DNA from: Planctomycetota bacterium
GTDB taxonomy: Bacteria; Planctomycetota; JAJSAM01; JAJVHW01
Length of the DNA: 64,000 bases
Reading direction: 5' to 3'
Assembly (NCBI GenBank): GCA_024280885.1
Contig: JAJRPF010000047.1
Coordinates: 1 to 64,000, forward strand
Made by a program: the position numbers and the translations under genes
Shown here: positions 55,648-64,000 of the stretch, in pieces
Layout: every line of letters begins with the position of its first letter
Position numbering within the stretch: position 1 is the first letter of the stretch
Notes under the pieces: generated by a model
What the model was told of the DNA's origin: nothing
Seen by the model: only the letters and a program-made list of their open reading frames with translations
The model's database searches: none

Positions 55648-57084
55648 ATGCAACACTCCCTCCGGATCCTCGCGCTGATCGCGACGACTTGGTTGACGGC
55701 ATCACCGGCTCACGCCGGCGAAGTCGAGGAGGTCGTACCGACGCTCCAAGCCATCCAGGCCCTCTGCGACGACGGCAACTTCGAGGAGGCCGCGGCGCGT
55801 GCGACACGACTTGTGTCGGCGCACCCCGACGCCCTCGACGCACACCTGGCGCTCCAGGACGCGCAGCTCGCGCTCGGCGAAGAGACAGCCCTTCTTCGCC
55901 GCTATCGCCAACGCTCGCGCTCGCCGAACGCCACCTCCGATGACCACTTCCTCGTCGCTCGACTTCTCTCCGGCAACGACGCGGTGGCCGAATTCCGCGC
56001 CGCTCTGAAGCTGCGCCCCGATCACTTCTGGGCGCTTTGCGGCCTGGGCACCGAACTCTCTGCGATGGGGAAGACCAAGGCCGCACTCCACGCATTGTCG
56101 AAGGCTGAAAACGTGAATCCCGCATCCGGCGTTCCGCCGAATCTGCGTGGACGAGTCGAGGAGTCGCGCGGGAGACTCGACGACGCCGAAGCGCTCTACC
56201 GCGCGGCGATCGCCCGCCAGCCCGAGCTGATTATTGCCCACATCAACCTGGGTGTGTTGCTCACTGGGCGAGGTAAGCACCAAGCCGCGCTCCGAGTTCT
56301 TGACGCCGCCGTCAAGCGCTCTCCGAGCACCACCGGAGTCTACCTCGCCCGTGGCATGACGCGGATGAGCGCTGGCAAGAACGATGCCGCGGTCCGCGAC
56401 TTCGAGGACGCGCGCGATCTCGATGCATCGCTGGTTTCGCTGACCCTTCTCGCGAACGCGTACCTCTCGATGGAGCGTCTCGACGAAGCCGGAGCCGCGC
56501 TCGACCAGGCGTATGGGATCGCCCCGAGGCACGCGCCCACGCATGTGATGCGCGCGTACCTTTATCTCGCCGACAACAGGATCAACATGGCGTTGTCGTC
56601 GGCCAAGCTCGCCACCGAACTCGACCCGAAATTGGCCGAGGCGCGGCATCTGCTCGCGCTCTGCCTCGAGCGCACGGGAGATCTCAAGAAGGCGGAGTCC
56701 GCGTACAAGCGTGCGGCGAAACTCGACACGTCGGACCCGACTCAGATCCGTGCGTTGGCCCTCTTCTACGAGGCGCGCGGTCGCTGGAAGGACGCTATTC
56801 GCGAGTACAACAAGGTCGTCAAACTCACCGACGGTGCCCCCGACGCGTGGTTGGACCTCGCTCTCGCGCAGTGGGGGCTGGCGAAGTACGACAAGGCGGC
56901 CCGGTCGCTCGAGTCGCTCCTCGAAGTGGATGAGACGCGTCGGGACGCCTGGCTCAATCTCGGGATCCTGTGTCAGACGCAGCTCCGCAAGCGTCGCAAG
57001 GCCATCAGCGCGTTTCGGGAGTATCTCGATCTCGGGGGGAAGGACGCCCGCGTCGCCGGTTGGCTCGCCGAACTTGAGCGCTGA
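55648..57084 (+). CDS. secreted/periplasmic TPR-repeat protein
   Basis: This 478-aa protein has a signal peptide (MQHSLRILALIATTWLTASPAHAG) and about ten tetratricopeptide repeats (DHFWALCGLGTELSAMGKTKAALHALSKAENVNP; AIARQPELIIAHINLGVLLTGRGKHQAALRVLDAA; LATELDPKLAEARHLLALCLERTGDLKKAESAYKRAA). TPR arrays are protein-binding scaffolds. It begins 15 bp after the Gly-rich gene, so the two share a transcript that ends at the hairpin 57118-57146. Partner unknown. Confidence 0.88.
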   Translation: MQHSLRILALIATTWLTASPAHAGEVEEVVPTLQAIQALCDDGNFEEAAARATRLVSAHPDALDAHLALQDAQLALGEETALLRRYRQRSRSPNATSDDHFLVARLLSGNDAVAEFRAALKLRPDHFWALCGLGTELSAMGKTKAALHALSKAENVNPASGVPPNLRGRVEESRGRLDDAEALYRAAIARQPELIIAHINLGVLLTGRGKHQAALRVLDAAVKRSPSTTGVYLARGMTRMSAGKNDAAVRDFEDARDLDASLVSLTLLANAYLSMERLDEAGAALDQAYGIAPRHAPTHVMRAYLYLADNRINMALSSAKLATELDPKLAEARHLLALCLERTGDLKKAESAYKRAAKLDTSDPTQIRALALFYEARGRWKDAIREYNKVVKLTDGAPDAWLDLALAQWGLAKYDKAARSLESLLEVDETRRDAWLNLGILCQTQLRKRRKAISAFREYLDLGGKDARVAGWLAELER

Positions 57085-57117
57085 GACTCTGGTCGCTCAA
57101 CCTGATCGCTCAATCTC

Positions 57118-57146
57118 GCGGACCGTTCTCCCAGAGGACGGTCCGC
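57118..57146 (+). terminator. hairpin terminator after the TPR gene
   Basis: GCGGACCGT and ACGGTCCGC form a perfect 9-bp GC-rich stem around an 11-nt loop, 33 bp after the stop codon. There is no long U-tract. Confidence 0.8.
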
Positions 57147-57261
57147 TTGGATTCCTGGATCTCCGCCCGGCGCCGACGCGTCACGCATCGGTCGCGATGA
57201 CGTGCGGCGGAGCGGACTCCCGCCGTAGCATGACGCGCTCCCACTCTCCGAAGGAGTCGCA

Positions 57262-59085
57262 ATGCACCTTTCCCGGGTCGCGAAGATCGCGCTGAGTCTC
57301 GTCCTCCTGACCGTTGCTGCAGGTGCCGAGGAGGCGACGCTCCACAATACGGAGATCTACGCGTCGCCGTGGGCGGGCGAGACGCCGAGCAAGGGCACGG
57401 TCTCGGTGCGGCACGAGGGAATGGGTGAGCCGCCGGAGAAGGGCTACTTCAAGGAGCACGATCCGGGCGAGGTCGCCGAGTTCCATCTCTTCGTGCCCGA
57501 TGGACTGAAGGAGGGCGAGAAGTACCCGCTGCTCATCGTCTACCACGGAGGGAAGGACGGCGCGTCCGGCAAGGGCATGCTCGGCGGGTTCTCCAAGCTC
57601 TCGACGGTCGAGCATCCGGTCATCGTGCTCTCGCCCAACATGTACACGATGGACGCGCTGAACGAGTTGCTGAACGAAGGCACGGTGCCGATCGATCCGC
57701 GCCGCGTCGTGGTCTACGGCCACTCCTCTGGCGGCATGGGTGTGTTGTCGGCAATGAAGGAGTACACGCGCACGAACGGCGCGTTCGTTCCCGCGGCATT
57801 GATGGCGGCGTCGACGACGGCGTCGTTCGGACGTGGGAAGTACCCGCCGTCTACCTACTACGTGATGGCGGGCGAGAAGGAGACGCCGGAGTTTGTGAAG
57901 AGCGCAATCCTGCGCGAACGACGCCGCACGTGCCGTGTCCACACCCTCCAGATGCAACAGGTCTTCCAGGATATCCGCTACATCGAGATCAAGGATAGCG
58001 GCCACTCCGGCGGCACACCCGCGCACAAGGCGATCATCCAGCATGCCATCGCGGTGAGTGAGCGCGCGCCAGTGGCGCTCGACGTGACGTCGGAATCCTC
58101 CGATGTCGAGATCCTGCTTGCAGCCGCGCGCGAAGGCGACTGGAAGAGCGTGCACGAGGAATTCGATCAGCTGGACGACTCCCCGGCGCTCGATGACGCG
58201 GAGGAGTATGCCCGCGTTCGAGCGGCTGTCCTCGTCGATCTAGAGAAGTGGTTCAAGGGCGAGATCGAAGCGATTGCAGTCCTCGCTCCCGACGCGACCT
58301 ACCTGGAGCGCGACCGCGCGTTTGCGCGCTACGACCGTTGCGCAGCCATCGCCGAGGAATTCGACGATACGTCCTCTGCCAAGACTCTCGGCAGCGCGCT
58401 CGCCTCGCTCTCGGAGGCGAAGCAGTGGAGCGCCGAGATCGCCGCGCGCGACGCGTACCGCGAGATCGTCTCGAAGCAGCCCAATTCGGCGATGCGGAGG
58501 AAGCTCGAGGAGTTGCGCGCGTCGGCTCCCGGGACCGAGTTCGGGCGCAATCGCACGCGCGAAAAACTCCTGGCGTTGCAGGAACTGCCGCCGGATCCGG
58601 CCGACCTGCCCGAGGGGCCGGAAATCAAGAACCCCTACTTCGAGAGGGCGAAGTGGCGCGTCTGGCGCGACGATCCGACGCCCATTCCGAACGTGCGGAC
58701 GCTCGTCCGCGAGGGCAAGGAGAAGCTGCCGACGTCGATCACGCTGCAGCCGACACCTGTCGCAGAGCGGATCTATCCCGAGGGGCCGCTCGTGGACGGA
58801 GCCCCCATCAAGTTCGTGCCCGGCGAAACGCGCGAGACGCGCTATGCGCGCTTCGCCGGCGTCTGGGACGACGTGTACGCGAGCTGGTCCGGCCTGCACG
58901 GCTACGTGCGCCCCGTGTATCGGACCATCGACGGCTCATCCGTCCACCTGCGTCCGAAGGCAGGCGATCAGTTCATGCACTTCGTCGAGGTGCGCAAGAC
59001 GCAGGACCTGCTGCGTTGCGGCATAACTTCGTCCACCAGTCCACGACCGGCATGGCGCATACGATCACGAACGGCTACGGCGTGA
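57262..59085 (+). CDS. secreted alpha/beta-hydrolase, N-terminal part of a gene interrupted by a frameshift
   Basis: ATG 57262 (MHLSRVAKIALSLVLLTVAAGAEE) has a GAAGGAG ribosome-binding site and a signal peptide. Residues 75-260 show an alpha/beta-hydrolase: KYPLLIVYHGGKDGASGKG (oxyanion-like HGG) and VVVYGHSSGGMGVLSAM (nucleophile Ser in GHSSG). The fold resembles dienelactone-hydrolase or esterase-like secreted enzymes. Residues 440-590 belong to a different domain that continues in the next frame. The ORF ends soon after the shift near 59030 with a meaningless tail (SSTSPRPAWRIRSRTATA). Probably a one-base deletion, or a true pseudogene. Confidence 0.72.
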   Translation: MHLSRVAKIALSLVLLTVAAGAEEATLHNTEIYASPWAGETPSKGTVSVRHEGMGEPPEKGYFKEHDPGEVAEFHLFVPDGLKEGEKYPLLIVYHGGKDGASGKGMLGGFSKLSTVEHPVIVLSPNMYTMDALNELLNEGTVPIDPRRVVVYGHSSGGMGVLSAMKEYTRTNGAFVPAALMAASTTASFGRGKYPPSTYYVMAGEKETPEFVKSAILRERRRTCRVHTLQMQQVFQDIRYIEIKDSGHSGGTPAHKAIIQHAIAVSERAPVALDVTSESSDVEILLAAAREGDWKSVHEEFDQLDDSPALDDAEEYARVRAAVLVDLEKWFKGEIEAIAVLAPDATYLERDRAFARYDRCAAIAEEFDDTSSAKTLGSALASLSEAKQWSAEIAARDAYREIVSKQPNSAMRRKLEELRASAPGTEFGRNRTREKLLALQELPPDPADLPEGPEIKNPYFERAKWRVWRDDPTPIPNVRTLVREGKEKLPTSITLQPTPVAERIYPEGPLVDGAPIKFVPGETRETRYARFAGVWDDVYASWSGLHGYVRPVYRTIDGSSVHLRPKAGDQFMHFVEVRKTQDLLRCGITSSTSPRPAWRIRSRTATA

Positions 59086-61286
59086 ACATGACACAGTCGT
59101 ACGAGCGGATCTACTTCTCCGATTGCCTTGTGACGTCGCCCGCCCACGCGACCTTCTCCGAGGACAAATTCGACCGCACGACGGATCTCTACCTGGCGCT
59201 CGTTCCGACGCTCTTCAACTCCGTCGGTTCCTCGAACAGCGAGACCATGGCGATCACGAAGATGATGATCGTCGGTGGTTATCTGCCGCCGGAGACCAAG
59301 CGCATCCTGAAGCGTAACGGTCTCTACCCGGCGGCACTCCTCTACATGTGGAAGGCGTCGCTGCCCTATGACGTGCCGTACGCGCACGAACTCCGCCAGC
59401 GCGTCGCGTATCGTGCGCTGGGTGACGAGAAGCAGCATGTGGGCAAGTACGGGCACGCGGGCAGCGAGCGCGGCAACATGAGCCTTCAGTTCCATAAGTA
59501 CGACGAGATCGCCCACATGCGGAACATGATCGCGATGGCGCAGGCGATGACCGTCCTGCCGCCCGAGGCGATCCTCGACAAGATCGAGGTCACCGGCGGC
59601 AAGCAGGTCTATGGCCTGAAGAAGACGGCGCTCATCCTGCAGGAGCCGGATCAGGAGATCACCATCAAGCTCTCCTCCGCTGCGTCCTACGACCTGGCCG
59701 GACGTCCGCTCACGATGCGCTGGAAGTTGCTCTACGGCAATCACGCGACGACCTGCGAACCGGGCGAAGAAGACGGCTCGTGGATCATCCGGGTGCCGTG
59801 GGATGCAACGCTGTCCGAGGGGCGCACTGCTCTCGCGCTCGTCGCGAACAACGGCGAGTACGACAGCAACCCAGCCATCGTGAACATCTTCCGCAAGTTC
59901 CAGGACATTCCGCCGAACGGGCAGTCACCTGGGGGCTACGCCTACAACCCGCCGACCGCCAATCGCCGCCCTGTGATCCTCGACCTGCAGGACCAGCGGG
60001 TCACTCCCGGCGAGACCGTCAGCATCGCGTTGCGCGCCGTCGATCCCGAGGGCCAGCCCGTGCGCTTCTACAAGCGTGCAGGTGAGCCAGGCGAGTTGGA
60101 CGGCAACCTCTTCACGTTCAAGGTTCCGAGCGGCGCCGACGCCAAGCACACGGTCACGTTCATGGCGTCCGACGCGACGGCCGGGAACAGCTACTCCGCG
60201 AAGCAGATCCACTTCGAGACGAAGCCCGAGGTCTTCGCGCACATCGAGACCAAGGCGAAGACGTTGATTGGCGCCGCGCCGTTCACCGTCGAGGTGTCGA
60301 GCAAGGGCTCGTCGGCGTCCGGCGGCGAGTTGGAACTCGGTTGGGAGTTCTACCTTCCGACTTCCAAGCGCAAGGCGGGCGACTGGAAGAAGATGGTGCA
60401 TGGCAATACGGCCAAGCACACGTTCGAGAAGCCGGGTCTCTACGAGATCGCGCTCACCGCCCGGAGCGGCAAGGTCTCGGATCGCGAGACGCTGAGCGTC
60501 TGGGTGACGAAGGGCGATCCGCCGAAACCGGTCGGCGGCGTCGTGGTCGAGGGCAACGGCGCACGCATCGCGGACGGCGACGACGTCGCCTCGGCGTTCG
60601 ATCACACGGACTTCGGAGCCGTGGACGAGAGCGGGACCGTCACACGCGAATTCGAACTCATCTCGCGCGACAAGGACGATCTCTCGTGTTCGTCACGGAC
60701 AGTCCGAATCAGTGGCGATCACGCATCCGAATTCAAGGTGGTCCGTGCGCCGCGCAAGACCATCGCGGCCGGCGGCTACGGCACGTTCACGATCGAGTTC
60801 CGTCCGCGTGGCGGCGGCACGCGCATGGCGACGGTCACGGTCAACGCCGGCGGGTCGAAGATCCGCTTCGCCATCGCTGGCAAGGCGTCGCAGGATCAGG
60901 CGCAGATCGACGCTGCCGCGTCTGGCCCATGGATCGCCGCCAAGTCGCTCGCCGACGCGCGCAAGTGGAAGACGGCCGAAGCAGCCCTCGCGAAGTTCGT
61001 CGACGAGTGGCCGGGCGCGACCGTGACCCCCGAGGCGACGCAGCTCCTGGAGCGCATCCGCACCGATCCCGAGATATTGAAGGAGGTCTCCGACGCAGCC
61101 GATGCCGTCACGGCGAAGAAGGACCTCGCGAAGCAATCCAAGCGCGCGAAGTCTCTCCTCAGCATGGCCGAGAACTCGCTCTCCTCCGGTCGCAAGGATC
61201 TCGCCAAGCAGTACTGGGAAGAGATCCTCGCGAAGTACCCCAACACCCCGCAGGCCGTCGAGGCGAAGCGACTGCTGGGCCGCTGA
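59035..61286 (+). CDS. continuation of the frameshifted gene: PKD / choice-of-anchor-like and TPR-like domains
   Basis: The track ORF 58248..61286 becomes coding only near 59035; before that it is shadow of the previous gene. After LLRCG the frame switches by -1 to HNFVHQSTTGMAHTITNG, which reads on naturally. An independent start at ATG 59053 has no ribosome-binding site, so a join is more likely. Domains by resemblance: an unknown domain to about 59880, an Ig-like one (DLQDQRVTPGETVSIALRAVD), a PKD-like one (GLYEIALTARSGKVSDRE), an ASPM/choice-of-anchor-D-like one (DHTDFGAVDESGTVTREFEL) and a C-terminal TPR-like helix pair. The joined protein would be about 1340 residues. Confidence 0.65.
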
Positions 61287-61318
61287 CACGCGCCGCGTTG
61301 GTGCCGCCTCTTATTGTC

Positions 61319-62026
61319 TCAAGACCCGAGAACGTCCTCGCGTGACGGCAGACGGTCCGGAGGAGGACCTGGATCGGGATTGAAAGCCCATTCGTCCACG
61401 AGTTGCTCGGCGCGGGAACCAAGCGCGAATGGGAAGCCCCCACGTCGAGCGCGCTCCATCACGACATCGACATACTCCAACTCAGCCGTTGGGCCGACCT
61501 CGCGCCAACCGTGAAACCGCAGACCGATCCGGGACAGCCCCGTGCTCGCGAGCCCGTTGAGTGCGCGCGCCACACCTGCCCCGACAGCATCCTCGGTGGC
61601 GTTCACGACAGCACCTGGCGAATGACCGAGTCGCCTGCAGCTCCGCCGAAATGGGAACAGAACATTGATCACGTCTCGGTAGTCCCAGAACTCGTCGATC
61701 AACGCAAACGCGACCACGACGCAGCCAAGGTGATCCACTTGATTACGCCGCACCGCCTCTTCCGCCGCAGCATGCATGAAGTGGCAGAAGTGCTGCAGCC
61801 AGCCGCGGCGGCAGTACCGCGCAACCACTGCCTGCTCGTCAGTGGATAGCGCGCCGTACGTCGCGCACAATTGGCGCGCCGGTCCGATGCCCACGCGACG
61901 CCATGCAAAATGAGTTAGCCGTGGCGCGTCTGCCGGTCCCCACACGTCCGCTAATTCGGTCAACACGGAGTCAACCGACAGAGTTTCCGGCGTCGGGAGC
62001 ACGCTCAGCGGTCCACGAGTTGGCAC
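61319..62026 (-). CDS. hypothetical protein
   Basis: This 235-aa ORF has no signal peptide and no domain I recognise. It has a fair codon pattern and a mostly helical composition, with WRRVGIGPARQLCATYGAL, HFCHFMHAAAEEAVRRNQVD and FRRSCRRLGHSPGAVVNATEDAVG as the more distinctive parts. The start is uncertain because the upstream region contains no clear ribosome-binding site. Its end is 32 bp from the convergent hydrolase gene. Confidence 0.5.
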   Translation of the reverse strand: MPTRGPLSVLPTPETLSVDSVLTELADVWGPADAPRLTHFAWRRVGIGPARQLCATYGALSTDEQAVVARYCRRGWLQHFCHFMHAAAEEAVRRNQVDHLGCVVVAFALIDEFWDYRDVINVLFPFRRSCRRLGHSPGAVVNATEDAVGAGVARALNGLASTGLSRIGLRFHGWREVGPTAELEYVDVVMERARRGGFPFALGSRAEQLVDEWAFNPDPGPPPDRLPSREDVLGS

Positions 62027-62435
62027 TACTTCTCCACGTCTCCGCCCCCTCCTCTGCGTTCGTCGCCGTAAGCGCGGGCGGTGTACCGAGACCCCGCGTA
62101 CCGAGTGTACAGAGACCGGTGAAGATCAGCACACGGTGTCGGTTCCACATGTCCCTCGTAAGACGCCTGCGCGTCGCATTCCGTCCGCCGCTCGAGGGGG
62201 ACCTCGGGGCGCACGCGCGAGAACGTGCCGCCGTCCCCGGTCGGTTGCGGAGCGACGATGTCGCTTGTCGAGGCCAGGTGGCCCACAGACGCCCACGGAG
62301 GGTACGCTCCAAGCCCCGAGGCCCTCTCCAGGCAGATCGAGGACGAAGCGCGCGCCGGGCCTCGTTGGTACCGGACGAGCGCCGCACAGTGTTCGGGAGT
62401 CTCCGGTCGCGATCCCGGCGCAAGGGGGCCGCGAC
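62027..62435. other. intergenic region, no gene recognised
   Basis: About 409 bp between two minus-strand genes. ORFs on both strands (61903..62484 plus, 62026..62439 minus) lack domain character. A promoter for 61319-62026 is expected here but none was identified. Confidence 0.4.
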
Positions 62436-63530
62436 TCAAGGGATCGTGGTCTTGAACCTGTTGCTGGCGTCGATATCGTTCTGACCAGTTGACCGGTTCT
62501 CAAGATCGACACCTTTGCTGCGCGAAGCCCTGTTGTTGCGGAGCGTATTCTGACTCGCAGATTGATCGAGGAAGAAGCCGCTCTCGTCGGAGCGGATTGC
62601 CTTGCAGCCCTCGACGAGGCTGTCCGTCGCACCGCGCAAGTCGAACCCGTTGTCGTTGCTGCGGATCGATTTGCAGTTCCGCAGGATCACGTTGTTCGCA
62701 CCTTCGATCTCGAGGCCCGAGTCGCCCGAATTGACCGCCGTGCAGTTCTCCAGGACGGAGTCGTCGCCTTCGACGTCGAAGCCGTCGGCGTCCGCGTTCG
62801 TCGTCTTGCATCGGGTCGCGGTCGTCCTCGGACCGAAGAACTCGAAGCCCTCGTCAGCGGAGTTCTTTGTCGTGCAGCGATCGAACGTGACCGGTCCCGG
62901 TGACCGCGCGCTGTGCTCGAATCCGTCGTCCCCGGCGTTCGTCACGCGGCACTTCGACACGGTCACGTCCGAGCCTTCAACGTCCACCCCGTCCTCTTCG
63001 CAGTTCTTGATCTTCACGCGGGTCACCTCGCCGCCCCTCACGTTGGATTCGCCCTCCTCACCGAACGAGATGCCGTCTCCGCCACAGTTGCTCACCTTGC
63101 CTCTCACCACGCGGATGTCGCTGCCGCCGGCAACGCGGACGGCGTCGTCGGAGCAGTCCTTGACAGAAAACTTCTCAAGGCGCGCGCCCGCACAGTTCTG
63201 AAGATCGAACCCGGTCCTCCCACCTCGCACGCGGAGGTTCTGCACCACCAGGTTCGTGCAGTTCGTTGCGGTGAGGCCCGTGCCCGTTGGACGGAGCGTC
63301 ACGGCGCCCTTTCCCAGAAGCGTGAGGTTCGTGCGGCCCGTGACGACCACGTCCTCGACGTAGTTCCCACCCTTGATCTCGATCACGTCGCCGTCGCTGG
63401 ACTGGAGCACGGCCTCCTGGATCGTCGGCTGGTCCTTCGGGACCCGGATGGTGCCCGCCCACGCCGGGCCGATCAGCGTGAAGACCAACGTCGTAGCCGC
63501 CGCTGCTGCCAATGCTCTCTTGAGACACAT
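62436..63530 (-). CDS. secreted right-handed parallel beta-helix repeat protein
   Basis: ATG 63530 (MCLKRALAAAAATTLVFTLIGPAWA) has GGAGG 6 bp upstream and a signal peptide. The track ORF adds 34 residues of shadow. The 364-aa mature protein consists of about 23-residue coils with the pattern 'V-x-NCxx-x-D-G-x-x-x-x' (DCSDDAVRVAGGSDIRVVRG, NCEEDGVDVEGSDVTVSKC, NADADGFDVEGDDSVLENC, NSGDSGLEIEGANNVILRNC). The strand starts IRVPKDQPTIQEAVLQSSDGDVIEI, typical of NosD/pectate-lyase-like helices. No catalytic residues are recognised. The regular Asp/Asn at turns may bind calcium. Substrate unknown. Confidence 0.88.
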   Translation of the reverse strand: MCLKRALAAAAATTLVFTLIGPAWAGTIRVPKDQPTIQEAVLQSSDGDVIEIKGGNYVEDVVVTGRTNLTLLGKGAVTLRPTGTGLTATNCTNLVVQNLRVRGGRTGFDLQNCAGARLEKFSVKDCSDDAVRVAGGSDIRVVRGKVSNCGGDGISFGEEGESNVRGGEVTRVKIKNCEEDGVDVEGSDVTVSKCRVTNAGDDGFEHSARSPGPVTFDRCTTKNSADEGFEFFGPRTTATRCKTTNADADGFDVEGDDSVLENCTAVNSGDSGLEIEGANNVILRNCKSIRSNDNGFDLRGATDSLVEGCKAIRSDESGFFLDQSASQNTLRNNRASRSKGVDLENRSTGQNDIDASNRFKTTIP

Positions 63531-63864
63531 CCTGTCACCTCCCGAAGCGAGCCTGTGGGGCCGCGCGGCGCGGCGCAAGCCTCGCGTCCGCGCCGAGCCT
63601 CTTCCGGGAGGGCTCGGGACAAGAACCGGCACAGTGCACGATCGCCGCTGTCGCTCCGATCCGACCGAAGCGCCTCGTCATCACTCCCGCGGGCCCGATC
63701 GCCGCCGAGAACGCCAACGCTGCATTTCCCGATTGCGATCGCCAATTCTCCGCTTGACCTTGCACCCAGGTGCAAGCCGTAGACTGACTCTTTCGCTTCG
63801 GACCGAGACCGAAGGCGTCCGGCACGACGACCGCGACGCATGCAGCAGGGAGTACGGTGACCCG
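63531..63864. other. divergent intergenic region, beta-helix gene / right-edge gene
   Basis: About 334 bp. Expected to carry promoters in both directions. GGGAG lies about 15 bp before ATG 63865. No other element recognised. Confidence 0.4.
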
Positions 63865-64000
63865 ATGACGCGCCCCACATGCCCGAGCAGTGGACAGTCC
63901 GGCCGAGCGGTTGCGCTGGTGACGCTCGAGCGCTTGCTGCTGCCAGGACGAGTTGCGGGTGTCGCGGGGCGCGACTGGCTCTTCTGCGACAGCCCGGATT
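63865..64000 (+). CDS. N-terminal fragment of a gene at the right edge
   Basis: An ORF starts at ATG 63865 (MTRPTCPSSGQSGRAVALV) and stays open to the window end (45 codons). GGGAG is upstream. Its product cannot be identified. A downstream start is possible. Confidence 0.4.
   Translation, partial: MTRPTCPSSGQSGRAVALVTLERLLLPGRVAGVAGRDWLFCDSPD

Noticed and set aside
58248-59030. N-terminal part of ORF 58248..61286 as coding
   Set aside because: It is an Arg-rich shadow of the hydrolase gene; true coding in this frame begins near 59035.

Overview
The window is a dense, GC-rich bacterial chromosome segment. Adjacent genes often overlap by 4 bp (ATGA or GTGA), and many starts are GTG. The style suggests an uncultured planctomycete or a relative: HEAT-repeat/von Willebrand proteins, Ser/Thr kinases with PEGA-like domains, YVTN propellers, secreted lysine-rich proteins and a Rieske/b complex with an attached NAD(P)H-type flavoprotein. 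That taxonomy is inference. I saw no rRNA, tRNA, CRISPR array, integrase, transposase or phage gene.

Layout. (1) 1-5456: tail of a carboxypeptidase-regulatory-like protein, an MBOAT/SGNH polysaccharide O-acylation pair, a secreted protein and a small membrane protein. (2) 5586-12600: a HEAT-fused serine protease, an FdhE-like zinc-ribbon protein, a HEAT+VWA protein and two secreted proteins. (3) 12799-15855 (minus): a translationally coupled lipB-lipA-methyltransferase-SDR operon. (4) 16231-19411: a GT2 glycosyltransferase and a YVTN protein, separated by an inverted-repeat element of about 245 bp. (5) 19769-32826: a respiratory island. The minus operon encodes histidine kinase, NtrC-type regulator, FeS-flavoprotein, Rieske, split cytochrome b and a hexaheme cytochrome c. 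The divergent plus operon encodes porin, diheme cytochrome, cupredoxin and monoheme cytochrome. (6) 32925-49683: a metal-handling island with DmeF-like CDF, CopA-like P-type ATPase, His-rich lipoprotein, CusA, CusB, a duplicated Cys-rich protein, two TolC-like lipoproteins and a second sigma-54 two-component system. (7) 49960-57084: a Ser/Thr kinase, a third sigma-54 two-component system, a Gly-rich secreted protein and a TPR protein. (8) 57262-64000: a frameshifted large secreted hydrolase/PKD protein, an unknown protein, a parallel beta-helix protein and the start of one more gene.

The main new observation is regulatory. All three NtrC-type regulators carry GAFTGA. I found six candidate -24/-12 (sigma-54) promoters by eye, each with the exact GG-N10-GC spacing, and one is a perfect TGGCACG-N4-TTGCA. 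Two are divergent and flank a palindrome between the two respiratory operons. Three others (TolC/Cus operon, His-rich lipoprotein, Ser/Thr kinase) lie downstream of paired copies of a 16-bp motif resembling TGTCGGATATCGGACA, a plausible binding site for the metal-island regulator. The sixth precedes the Gly-rich protein, right after the third regulator. Together they suggest sigma-54 control of respiration, metal efflux and a kinase cascade, possibly linked in series. This is an inference from motifs and layout and needs experimental tests.
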